The notes beneath the pieces are model-generated. The model was not told where the DNA came from. It ran no database searches and saw only the letters and a program-made list of their open reading frames with translations. From Dillenia suffruticosa (taxonomy: Eukaryota; Streptophyta; Magnoliopsida; Dilleniales; Dilleniaceae), in NCBI GenBank assembly GCA_033439265.1, contig JAVTVX010000009.1:1787609-1851608 (forward strand): DNA of 64,000 nucleotides. Direction: 5' to 3'. Positions within the stretch are counted from its first letter, which is position 1, and each line of letters begins with the position of its first letter. The translations under genes and the position numbers were made by a program. This document shows positions 33,560-45,077 of the stretch, in pieces.

Positions 33560-36500
33560 TGTTAGTCCCAACTTTTGTTTTGGGTTCTAATTATACAAAC
33601 TGTTGTAAATGAGTCTAGGCCCTTACCTTTCCTCGATTCACTATTTATTTTTTGTTGGTTCACTCTCGAATCCGAGTTTATGGGGGATTGGTGTCACTTG
33701 AGTCGAAATTCATTGGTGTCACTTGAGTCGAAATTCATTGGTTCCTTGATTCACTATATGTTGTCGGGAGCTAAACTTTTTGTGCCTCTGATTTTGACAT
33801 TGGTATGCTAAAACTTCATCTATTCTGCTAAAGAAGATGAACACGAGCAAGGGCCTGCCAATGTTGAGTCATTGGACGGATGTTATTAAGGACGTGATAT
33901 ATGATAAAATCTCTAACAATATCCTCTGTTCTGAGGTTAAGCAGATTAGCTATGCCGGATGTCACTGTAAATTGGCTGCAAAGAAGCGTCCAACTTATCA
34001 ACTATTCTGCTGACGTCATGGCATCTTTGCCGAGCCGACCTTGGTTTTGGCCCAAATGATCAGCAAAAGGGAGCGGCGTTAATTTTCCTTGGGTCGTGGC
34101 TCCGGGTGTCTAGGCGACCTGCCCATATGCCTAGCCTCTCTCTCTCTCTCTTAGTTTCACGAGATTTAAACCTGATGGGGTTGGGGGATAGGCTGTCCCC
34201 TTGGGACTCCATTTGCCTTGCTAAAACAAATAAAATTATGATTTGTTGCTAATCCAGGATTTTCGTAGCTATTACAGCACACCTCATATCTTCATATTCT
34301 CTATTTGATTTAGTTGATTTCTGAATATTCCAGGAGCCAGAAATCTGACATTAAACAATTAATCTTTCTTCATGGGTTAAATGAAAATAATAGCAAAGTA
34401 TGTATGTGAACATCTAGATTTACATTTATTTTATAAATTGCGTGAATCAGGTGGAAAGTGGCTGATTGGAATAAGGTTAGTGGACGATGTCAAGGGTTTG
34501 ATTCTTGTGTTTTATATATAAAATTACGGGTTATCTGAGATTTGACCTAACCCTGAGATGATTTGTGATCTGGTGATCGGATTCCTTCCGCAACCATTGA
34601 TCTAAAATTTCTATAAAATACAAGGTCACCCTCTTGCTTTCTCAAATGTGAATATTCGGTTATCCAACATATATGCATGTTAATGACGTCAAATTAGAAC
34701 CTATTTTTCTAGGTTACACATCTATGGTCAAGGAACATAGATTAAGTTATCCAAATTTTAAGGGTCATAAATATGTTGTTAATAACCGATAAACAGTAGA
34801 TTTAGTAAGTTTAAATATTAAATCTTTTAATTAAATCTCGAGTTTGAAACTTGATAATAGAAAAAATTACTTTAAAAAAATCTGTATAAATACTTGAATC
34901 AAATTAATTGAAATATAACTCTTAGCATAGGTGACTGTGTATGAAAAAAATTTACATTAGGCCCAGAGAAAAAGATGTTCTTTACGAATTTAAGATAAAG
35001 TGGCAATAGTTCATGGTGTTCCAAGAACTGCTAGGCTTCTCTGAGTACAAGAGGGAGGAAAGGCGTTTGGAAACCCAAGAGTTATAATGGGATACGGTTT
35101 AGATTCTATAAGCATTTCACCTCAAATCATTATACATAGCGGATGATCATTCACCCTTTTTTAAACAAAAAATATGTCAATAATTTAGAGATACTAATTT
35201 TATAAATTTTTACTTATCCCACCCCATTGTATGTTCCATATTGGGATAATATCAAAATTATTTGTCATGTATGTTATTGATATATTTTATATCTATTTTT
35301 AAGGTTCAACGGTAACATTGTTCATTCTTAAAAATGAAAAAAGAGGCAAGCCCTTGTGTGTCTTGTGGGGCTACGCACACTCTCAAACATGATCTTGCTT
35401 AAATTATAATTTATAATATGAAAGCACAAAATTACTAATGTTTCCAACATTTTTTGGGCAAAAAAAATAATAATAATAACTTTGTAGTATGGCACATATC
35501 ATAATTAAATATGATCAAGTAGCATAGATAATTGCTTATGTAATATGACAGCACTCATGATTTCCATGTGGCTAGAAGAGTGTCCCTCTAAATAGGCTTG
35601 TACTTGAACTAAATCAGTCCATTAGAATTCCTAATATTTATGGTGGGAACAAAATGAAAAAAAAAAAAATAAAGATACCCATGTGGCGGGCCTTTGTTTT
35701 CGGCCCGAGATATATATATATTTTTTTTCACCATCGATATCTAGATTTTATCTGATTAATCCAGTTTGACTATTGTGAGACCTATTTTAAAGGTCGGCCA
35801 TGACAGTCTCAACATCATCTTTAAGTCTATCTGGACGTTCAATAACCCATTTGTTGGGACAAAGCATCAACGAGGTGCTGATAAGCCACAATCTAAGAAG
35901 TGAAAAATGGCTATAATCTCAATATTGTAGCCATACATGGAGGGTTTTCTCAAAACTCCGATGTTTAATCCCTTGGTTCTGTTTTTAGGTTTTGTAAGAA
36001 TCTGGGAGAGTTGGAAATTAAAAGGCTCTTGACAACCAAAAGACAAACAACAAAGCAAATTTATCATAGAGAAAAGGTAGACTAAACAAAAGTGATGACT
36101 ATGCAATTTTGGACTATCTATTTATCATGTTCTAAACTCAATACTTTTAAACAAAAAGGTTATAACTTGTTTATAAATAATCATATAATAGTCATCAAGA
36201 TGCTTAATGGGAAGATGCAGATGTATTGTTAAATGACATTTTTTACACTTTTTACTTATTTTTCAAGCATACCATCATCGCCTTTTTTATGATTTCGCAG
36301 TTTTACATTATCCCAAAAAAAAAAAAAAAAAAAAAAAAAACCCTTGGAAACCGATCACAGAAAAGATTACATGAAATGGTTATGACCTAAATTATTACTC
36401 TTCATGCTTATTTTTGGAGGTTTAATTTCATAACTCCGCTGCATTGATTTGGTTAATTGTGCAATCATTAACATATGAATTCCATGTTATTAAAAATATT

Positions 36501-37410
36501 ACAAAATAAAATACAATATGTAAAGGGTAGAAGATGTGGAGAAATTATAATTTTTGGGAAATAAATAATATTGTACACGATTTTAGCGATATTTTTAAAA
36601 TCCTCAGGAGCAATATTTAAAAAAATTTTAATAACTTCGGTGGATCAGTTTTTAAAATTTTAGGGTATACTAAACTGTGTTGAAAGTAAATTAAGTAGTC
36701 TAGACATGGTAATATGAGATTTATGTAGGGCCTAACATTATTGGAATACAGAAGTTTCTAAAATAATTAGTTGGAAGCAAATACTTAGTTGTTCCAATGG
36801 GAAAAGCAAGTATGCTTTGCTACAAGTTGCAAGAATTTAATTCAATACAAAAAATTCACAAATGTCTTTTGTAATTCAAAAAACCCTAGAAAATTTTGGG
36901 GTCTCAAGTGAAGCTTTTTATATACATATGGCCCCTTCAATTAATGGCCGCACCAAGGATAGCTAGGGCCTCCCACACCTCCACCACCCAAATTCGAAAG
37001 GCAAACAAAATCAGATAGGACCATCCATGCATTATGCACATTCACTTGATGAGGCAATAGGTCCCCATCTTGGTCTCTTTCATACCAATTTATTTTTTCT
37101 TTATGCTAATAAAATATTTTTTTTATTCAATAGAAAACGTGATCAAAGACTATTCAATGAAAGTAAAATCAATAGATATTGTAGTTCTTTCCTCTAGGGT
37201 AGACTCAACTACATAGATCAGTCCCTTGGGAAAACTCAGATTAGGCAAGGTTGAGGAGATGAGAATTTCGAGTCTATCGTATAAAAAAAAAAGAAGGCAA
37301 ATATGGAGTCTTTCATGATTTTACACGAACAATGGAGAAATAAGATTTGTTTATTTGATAATGTTGACAAACATCAACGAGTAACATCAGCAATCTATCC
37401 TATTAAAAAA
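33560..37410. other. Intergenic with scattered repeats
   Basis: No gene is seen. A tandem duplication of about 33 bp (TTGGTGTCACTTGAGTCGAA unit) lies at 33688-33745. The stretch at about 34290-34520 is a diverged copy of the P450 3'-flank repeat near 47280-47400. There is an A run at about 36316-36341. Confidence 0.45.
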
Positions 37411-37417
37411 AAAATTA

Positions 37418-37993
37418 AATATGGTGCGCAATGGAATGGGCAATAGCCGAGCTAGCCAAAAATCCGAGTAGGATGAGAAAAGTGCAAGAAGCGGTAAGAG
37501 GAGTGGTGGGAAAGAAAATGAAGTTGGATCCTAATGATATCACTGAAATGGAATACTTAAGATTTGTTATCAGGAAGACTTGAGATTATATCCTCCCGGT
37601 GCTTTGTTGATTCCTCGCCAGACATCAAGGAGTGTAAAGCTCGATGGCTATGATATTCCACCATACACAAACGTGATCATTAACACGTGGACAATTCAGA
37701 GGGACCCCAAAATATGGGAGATGCCAGAAGATTTTCGACCAGAGAGATTTCATGGGAATCCGGTGGATTCCAAGGGACAACAATTTGAATTGTTGGTCTT
37801 TGGTGGGGGGCCAAGAGGATGCCCCGGATCAACAATCTGTCTTTCAACAATGGAGTATGTGCTTGCAAACTTTTTGTATTGGTTTGAGTGGGAGTTGCCG
37901 GATGGTGTGGAGTTAGACATGAGTGAAAGTCATGGTGTTGTTGCTCGTATGAAGAGTCCTCTATGTTTGGTGCCAACACCATATTTCCCTTGA
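37418..37993 (+). pseudogene. P450 pseudogene, exon 2 only
   Basis: Reads as CYP71 exon 2 from MEWAIAELAKNPS to the stop codon at 37991-37993, closest to the intact gene at 38669-40304. The first part (about 37427-37570) and the rest (from about 37580) are in different frames; a one-base loss at the K-helix ExxR region near 37577 breaks the frame. The haem loop FGGGPRGCPG and PERF are still readable. No exon 1 or I-helix core is found upstream, so the gene is truncated and dead. Confidence 0.85.
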
Positions 37994-38452
37994 TCCCCAT
38001 AGAGATCTTCCCATGATCAATGTATCAGTCAATCATTTCTCAAGTGATTTTTGCTTCCCCTTTTTTTGGGTCTCCTTTTTAATGTGAATTCCAGACTGGT
38101 CGATCTTTATAGTTCAATTATGGTTGGCTGCTTCAAAAAATTGTGTTTTCGTTGAGATGAGACCTTTCTTCTAAAGATAAATTTGCTGTTTTTAGTCATT
38201 TTCGGTCCATAAGCTTATTTGGGTCTCCCTGGTCTCTCTCTCTCTCTCTCTCAAACAAAAGCATCGGCATGTCACATGAACAAATGGATTCCTTTGGATA
38301 AGAAGCAGGGGTATGGTTGTTTTGTAGTGAATAATATATGTTAGCATAGGACATTGCAAAATTTAACTCCGACAGTAATCACAGAAGCTTTCATGTGTCC
38401 CTCAAGGCCTTTGATTTTCATTGATAACTGACATGCATGTTCAGATATATAT

Positions 38453-38522
38453 TACACACAGACACAGACAAAGACGTGCCCGCGCGCGCACACACACACA
38501 CACACAGATAGAGAGAGAGAGA
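38453..38522 (+). repeat. CA/GA simple repeat in the promoter region
   Basis: Alternating purine-pyrimidine stretch (CGCGCGCGCACACACA type) followed by (GA)n, about 150 bp upstream of the ATG of the next P450. Such a tract can form Z-DNA; no function is claimed. Confidence 0.8.
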
Positions 38523-38571
38523 GTGCACAAAATGCATTAGTCATGCATGATGTCACAATGTCCTTGGCCGG

Positions 38572-38582
38572 AATATTATATT
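38572..38582 (+). promoter_or_regulatory. Candidate TATA region of the P450 at 38669-40304
   Basis: ATATTATATTC about 90 bp before the ATG. A weak match, given by position only. Confidence 0.3.
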
Positions 38583-38668
38583 CAATTTACATTTAGACTT
38601 GAGCATCCCTGGAATAAAGCATTTGAACTGATAAAATTTCATGAACTGAGCTCATAGTTTCCACCAAG

Positions 38669-40304
38669 ATGCCAAAAATGGACATAAAAGTTTTGCTGAA
38701 ATACGCGGAAGATTTTCACTCTTCACCATCATTTAATTTCTTTACTCTACTTCTACTTTTGTTCTCTTTCTTCGTGTTCATTAAACTTACTAAATCCAGC
38801 AAATATAAGTTGCCTCCGTCGCCACCAAAACTTCCCATAATTGGCAACCTTCACCAGCTTGGCTCACTTCCTCACCGTACTTTCAGCGCCCTCTCTGACA
38901 AGTATGGTCCCCTGCTGCTTGTACACATGGGTCAATCTCCGGTACTAGTTGTTTCATCGCACGAGATTGTGAGAGAAATCATGAAGACCCATGACATCAT
39001 TTTCGCAAACAGGTACAAAACAGGGGCCGCGGATGTACTTTTTTATGGGGGTAATGAATTAGTGTTCTCCCCACATGGTGAGCACTGGAGGGAAGTGAGA
39101 AAGGTCTATGTTTCTGAGCTTTTGAGCCAAAAAAGGCTGCAACTATTTCATCTAAATAGGAAAAGGGAAGTAAAGATCTTGGTTGCAAAGATACGGCGGT
39201 CATGTGATAGTGGACAGGTTCCGGTTAATCTTGGGGAGATGTTGCACTCCATCTTGATCATAATACTTTGTGAGTTTGCTTTTGGTGGACAGTATGGAGG
39301 AGAAGAATATGGCAAGCAATTTGGAAGACTGTCGCAGAGTATTTCAAAGCTTCTTCTTGCTATCAGCTTCAGAGAATTCTTTCCCTTCATTGGGTGGATG
39401 GATAAGTTTACTGGCTTCGATGCAAGAGTGGGGGAAACATGGAAAGAAGTCAATGCTTTCCTAGATCAAGTAATCAAAGAACACGAGGACTCTATGACGA
39501 GCAAAAGCGAAAAGTCTGAGGTGAAAGATTGTGTGGATGTTCTTCTTAATCTGAGAAACAATGGCATGGCTGGCATTGATCTCAGTCTGGATGTTATTAA
39601 AGGGATCATTCTGGTCTGTTTCTTTCATTACACTTGCGTACATCTTTACCTCTGTGTATGTTTATTTGTGTGCTTAGATTGTATTTTGTTGTCAATTCCA
39701 GGACCTCCTTACTGGTGGAAATGATACAACTGCAGCAACAATGGAATGGGTGATGGCTGAGCTTGCCAAAAGTCCAACAGCAATGAAGAAAGCCCGTGAA
39801 GAGGTAAGGAGGGTGGTGGGAAAGAAAATGGAAATAGATTTAGATGATATCTGTCAAATGGAGTACCTAAGATGTGTCATCAAGGAAACTCTAAGATTAC
39901 ACCCTCCTGCACCTCTGATGCTTCCACGACAAACATCTGCACACGTAGAACTCAAAAGCTATGATATCCCACCAAGGACAACTGTGTTCATTAATTTGTG
40001 GGCAATTCAGAGGGATCCCCAAATATGGGATATGCCTGAAGAATTTCGACCAGAGAGATTTCTTGACAATCCGGTAGATTTCATGGGGCAACATTTTGAG
40101 TACACTCCATTTGGTGGGGGAAGAAGGAGATGCCCCGGAATGTCTCTCAGTCTGATAATAGTGGAATCTGTGATCGCCAACCTTTTGTATTGGTTTGACT
40201 GGGATTTGCCCGAGGGTAATGACATAGACATGAGTGAAGCTGAAGGAGTGATTGTTTATAAGAAGATTCCCCTTCATTTGGTACCAACGCCATATGGTCC
40301 TTGA
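38669..40304 (+). CDS. Cytochrome P450, CYP71 family (two exons)
   Basis: ER-anchored CYP71-family monooxygenase, substrate unknown. Exon 1 is 38669-39613 and exon 2 is 39702-40304, with a short 88-bp phase-0 GT-AG intron; the product is 515 residues. Seen: anchor (about 24-40), hinge PPSPPKLP (49-56), WxxxR (W140-R144), I-helix GGNDTT (320-325, acid D323), ExxR (E377-R380), PERF (432-435), haem loop FGGGRRRCPG with Cys459. ATG 38669 is used; a second in-frame ATG three codons later would serve equally well. Intron size and motifs (GGNDTT, IQRDP, LYWFDW) group it with the gene at 45078-46665 rather than with the minus-strand P450s. All key residues are intact. Confidence 0.92.
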
Positions 40305-41715
40305 TCCTTAATAACATCTTTACCTAATATAAGAAGGGAGCCCTTCATGGTTATAACCCTTTGAACGCGATGGATTTAATTCTTAGTGTAATCGAAAATA
40401 AAAAGGAAGCCCTTCATTTTATGACTAATTTGTTTACAATGGCAAAACTTGTATTATTGCCTTGCGCACCCCAATGTGTGGGGCCATCTATTTCTGTTGC
40501 CAGGTCAAGTTATTTTATTTGTTTGATGTGACAGGAGGGCCAAATTTCAAATCATAATGTCCTTAGCCGCCCCAACAATGCTTGAGTCATGTCTCAAATC
40601 TCAGACCTCAATGTTTCAAGTCTCCATTTTTATATTCTACGGGAAGAAGTGCAAAATTCCTCATAAATTTAGGATCAAACTACAAATAATCCCCAAGTAT
40701 TTTTTTATTATATAAATACCTCCTCTCAATTATAAAAATATATAATTTTAGTCATTCCGTAGAATCAATTAAAATTTTTAAATTAATTTAAGCTTGCAGA
40801 AAGAATTGGCCTTGAAAAGAGAGAGAAGCCCAATTAATTTAGGACACACCGGTGTTCAGCCGAGCAATTTTCGTGTATGTAACAGGAACATAAAGCATGG
40901 AAGAATATACTACCTAAACAAAATATTCACTATAGCAATGGCAATGTACAGCTCCAAAGGAGGCATATAGAGCTCCCTACTGACAACACTACATTGGTTA
41001 GTACTCTCCCCCTTGTCTCTTGAACATATCCTATATCAATGTTCTGACAGGACCGGTCTGTCAAACCTGAGAGCCCGGGAACCCGGCTTTTTTGCCAGAA
41101 CCTGCGACCCGTGACAAAACAGAGAAGGAGGAAAACGGAGAGAAACAAAATTGAGAATTTTTTTCGAAGACGGTCCGAACTTGATTAATTTTGAATTTTG
41201 GGGCATAACCCTTTATTTATTTTCGTTGAATAAGTCTTTGGAAGAATTTTGAATCTGGGCTGTGCTTGAATTTGGAGTTTACTTGAGTGCAACGTCAAAT
41301 GTCTTTGTTTCTAACCTTGTTCTACAATAAACCTCCAGATGGACTCTTGAGATGGAACTCAATTAAGGAAATGGGACGCGATATTTGAGCTGAAGAAGTC
41401 CGAATTCCTCTGGGTAGTTCTAGGGCTGTTGGTTGAATTCCCCCCAAACAAGACTGTCCTGGCGAGGTTTGTCTCTTTTATTTTTGACTAGATACTGAGA
41501 ATTTGTGAATTTTGATGGTGTATAGAATCATGGATTATAACATGTAATTTAGGGTATCATGAAAAGTTTAAGAATTAATGAATGATTATTGACTAACTGG
41601 AGTGGAGAAGTTTGTTTAAATAATCTGTGAATTACTGATTCTTGTGGTGTTTAGAATAATGGACAATATTTCATGTTAGGAGTGGCTGACTAGTAGGTCC
41701 ATTTTATTCTATTTT
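40305..41715. other. Intergenic, no gene seen
   Basis: 3' flank of the P450, then AT-rich DNA. A stretch near 41040-41150 can be read on the minus strand but matches no family known to me. Confidence 0.4.
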
Positions 41716-41900
41716 TGGTTTGAGAAAAGGGGATGCCCTGGCTTGTCGTTTGGCCTTGCAATGTAGAATATGTGACTCCCAATATTTTGTAGTTTCTTTT
41801 CACTGGGATTTTCCTCTGGGTGAAATTGGAAATGACTTGGACAGTGGTCGTCCAGAAGATAACTCCCCTGCATTTGGTGTCAACACCTTATAATTCTTGG
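41716..41900 (+). pseudogene. P450 relic, haem loop to C-terminus
   Basis: Plus-strand sequence reads KRGCPGLSFGLA at the haem loop, then a WDFPLGE-like stretch and a final LVSTPYN, matching the end of CYP71 exon 2, but with internal stops and at least one frame change. Nothing upstream matches the rest of the gene, so it is a C-terminal fragment. Confidence 0.7.
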
Positions 41901-42539
41901 ATGGTGAAGACATCATGTCTTGATCATGTGTTCAACTTGTGAATTTGTTCATGCTTTGTACTTGGTGCTCTTTTATGTTCCTTTCTTTCGGTTTGCCTTT
42001 TCATTCTAGTGTTATCTGGTGGGACATCCTTTTTTTTTTTTTTTGCATTTACAACCTTCAACGATCACAAGTTTGTCACGGTGACTTATGAAAGTCACAA
42101 CAATTGCATATGCAGTTGGTATAGTGAGGAGATTTATACAAACTACCCTCATTAATCAACTTACTGTTTGTCACGATGGCATCTTCTCTATCACAAGTTG
42201 TGGAGAAAGCGTCAAGTTTGTAACTCTATAAATAGGGAAGAAGAGCTCTTCCCTTTGTTCCCAAAACCTGAGTGCCCTTATGTCGTGAAAAAATAGCGAG
42301 CTAGTATGGTTTGTCTAGTAGGTGTAGAAGAAATAAGAAAAGAAAGTGCAACATTAGTGAGTGAAGTTTATGTGTTTGATAAGTGGGTGGTTTTAGTATT
42401 ATATAACATATAGATGTGTGTGCCTAAAATTATGTTATTATTCTTGTACCCGTTATGCTGAATGAAAAATTTACGAAAGTTGAATTGCAGTACTTTTAAT
42501 TCCTCTGCTCGTGCTTTGAAAATATGAGAAAATTGGATT

Positions 42540-42680
42540 CACCATGTTAGAAGGGATCATCTTCTTGAGTGTGCACCTTTGACCAGGTATTTGCAGGCTG
42601 GGATAGACCAAGCAGATGCATTGTTGCTGTCAAATACAAATAACAGGCTGCCATTAGACTTTGAGAGTTACTATTTTATT
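42540..42680 (+). pseudogene. Possible relic of an AFC/LAMMER kinase N-lobe
   Basis: One frame reads TFDQVFAGWDRPSRCIVAVK, close to [20 protein letters not shown] of the kinase gene at 29213-33180 (exon 4). A Met-Leu-Glu-Gly just upstream mirrors the MGEG at the end of exon 3. The following bases keep a faint Ala-Ala-Ile trace of the next helix and then lose the match. The similarity is about half of 20 residues, so a chance or convergent match cannot be excluded. Confidence 0.45.
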
Positions 42681-43229
42681 GATGTTGGATGCCTTCTGCA
42701 GTCTGATTTGAAAAGTACCCGATCAGGGATAATCTAACATTTTCGCGCATAATTTTCTTTGGATTATGCACCTTGATGTTATCTTTTTATCAAGATGCAT
42801 GAGGTATGGTTTTTATATTATCACAGAGTCATATGAATCATGAGCATAGATTGTGCCAAATCTTGAAAGCTCTAGACTGGCGGCCCAAAGTGGGGAACCA
42901 AGTGCTACATGACCCTCAAAATTTTAAAAATATCTTTTAATGTGAAGAACACATGAGATTTCTAAAGAAGGTCAAGTCGAGGTAAATAAATAATTGGTCC
43001 TTTTAAATTCTAAAATGTCTATTATATTATAATTTAAAGAAAAAGTCTTAAATTTGACCCCCCTCAGACAAATTTTTGGGACCACCATAGCCTAACTAAG
43101 AAGCTCTGTTTGGGCTCTGCCTCAAGTGTTTGTAAGATTCAGGTTACATGGAGCCTTTAACAACCAAAACAAAGAATTTGTGGGGGAGATAAAAAGGATA
43201 TACTGCCGATGTTGCAGTAATATGCGAGG

Positions 43230-43625
43230 AGCTTCACATAGCACTCTTATTTATTTCTTTAACTCTTTTCCTCGTTTTCTTTTCTCTTCTCTTGTTGATT
43301 AAGAAGAATAAATCTAGGAAATACAACCTGCCTCCTTCTCCATAGCAAGGTGCAGTCATTCCACTCCATTAGGGAAAAGGAAGTGGCGAACATGATTACA
43401 AAGTTACACAAGTCTTGTCTTGAAAAGGCTCCTGTTGACCTTCGTGAGATGTTTATTACCATCTCAAACAACATAATTTGTACTTCTGTTCTTGGTTAGA
43501 ATTTTGGACCCAGGACAAGATGAGATGTATCACAAAAGATTGTTGAGCTTCTGACAGCTTTTTGCTTCAGAGATTACTTTCCTTATATCCGTTGGATGGA
43601 TAAATTCACAGGGTTGTTTTCATCT
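43230..43625 (+). pseudogene. P450 pseudogene, exon 1 with a large internal deletion
   Basis: Starts with a hydrophobic anchor and a KYNLPPSP hinge like the gene at 45078-46665, then jumps to the region matching REKEVANMITKL, VDLREMF, NNIICTS and FRDYFPYIRWMDKFTG. About 110 codons between hinge and C-helix end are missing, and several stops and frame changes follow. Exon 2 is not found next to it. Confidence 0.8.
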
Positions 43626-44890
43626 CCATTGCTAGCCCACTGCAAACAGGAGTCCGAACTTTGAAGCTTACAAGAACAAGAGAGTATTCAATTCTATATT
43701 GGTTAAAAATTAGTTCGGCTTATGTTACTCATTCTTCTAAAAACAAACAACCATGCTGGTGCCATGTCTATGATTCTTAAAAATAACACTCGCTATACAA
43801 CTCTTTGTAACTTATAATAGCGCAAGAGTATAATAAAATTACTGTGTCGCCATATGCCTTCCATGCCATGTCGCGTCCCCTATCCATGTCCTTGCCTCAT
43901 AGGGCTCCTGGGAGTAGATGAGTTAAGGTCGTTTACCTTTAGGCCTTTCAAAAGTTAGGCTACTATTTTACCCTGTTTTGTTTTTGGTAATGGTACTTAG
44001 ACACTTTGCTAGCAGTATTTGAGGTTCGTTTGATTTTCTCATCGGCGACTGATCCTCGCACCGATATGGATGCACCTGGCAACTTTCACACATCGACTAA
44101 CTTCTCAGAGTAGGTGTAGTCCTCCACTTGGGAGTGAATGGTATTCGGTTATAATCGAAATGGCAAAACTGAAATGAACTAAAATTTTCTTAATAAAATT
44201 TGATTTTTAATAGCCGAAATTGAATTGATAAAAATTAATTTGATTCAATTATTAAAAATCTAGTTCAGTGAATATCCAAAACTTGAATTTTTTTACATTA
44301 TATATAATATAAATTAGTTAAGTTAGAAAATTTTTAAATCTTTAATAATTAAAAAGACTTGGATAATTTCTTATAAATCATAAATTTTTTTTGGGTCCCC
44401 TCTTATAAATCATAAATGACATCACTATGTCCCCCCCCCCCTTTCAAGAATCGCCAAAAAGATTGTCCCAACATTTTTTTTTTCTGCGACATGCAATCAA
44501 CTTTGTTTTTATGATTAGTTTTTGGGGGTAGAAATTGACATATTTGAAAGATGAAGACAAGATGTCTTAAAATAAATTTTGCCCGCAGCAAATTGGAATT
44601 ATCTGTGCATATAATTGTGTAAAATGTGCCTACGTTTGACTGGCTAATGATCTATGATAACTGCTCTCCTCACATTTAATGAATCATCTCGCCAAATTTT
44701 AAATTTGATATAGAGAATCACATGACTCATGCGAAGATGTTAATGTTTTTTAGCAACCTTAGCCACAGTCCCATAATGCACATGATTGATGTTTTTCTTC
44801 TTGATCGATCGGTATCCTTTAACTAATTTATTGGTCCCGAAAAATCTGACTCGAGCTAACTGTAGAGCCCATTAAGGGACAAACTCTCTT
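43626..44890. other. Intergenic, no gene seen
   Basis: AT-rich DNA with a C run of 11 at 44431-44441. No coding family was recognised. Confidence 0.4.
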
Positions 44891-44895
44891 AATAC

Positions 44896-44990
44896 ATTTT
44901 TTTTTTCATTCCCAAGAGTCGAATATGAGAATTTGGTGAAGGAAATTTAATACCTCTGCCACTAGACCAAACAAGGCATTGATCATGTGC
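44896..44990 (-). mobile_element. Possible tRNA-derived SINE fragment
   Basis: Read on the minus strand, a GGTCTAGTGGCAGAGG A-box-like stretch is followed by an ATATTCGACTC B-box-like stretch and then by a run of A (T run at about 44898-44908 on the plus strand). The order fits a short SINE head. No target duplication was found and the boxes are imperfect. Confidence 0.35.
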
Positions 44991-45021
44991 TTGATCTTCA
45001 AGCGTAATGAACTTAGGAACT

Positions 45022-45029
45022 CTTATAAA
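45022..45029 (+). promoter_or_regulatory. Candidate TATA box of the P450 at 45078-46665
   Basis: CTTATAAA about 50 bp before the ATG. The match is good, the leader would be very short. Confidence 0.45.
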
Positions 45030-45077
45030 TTTCAGGCGATCGATTCCAATGACCATCACAATTAAGGACACAAGAGG

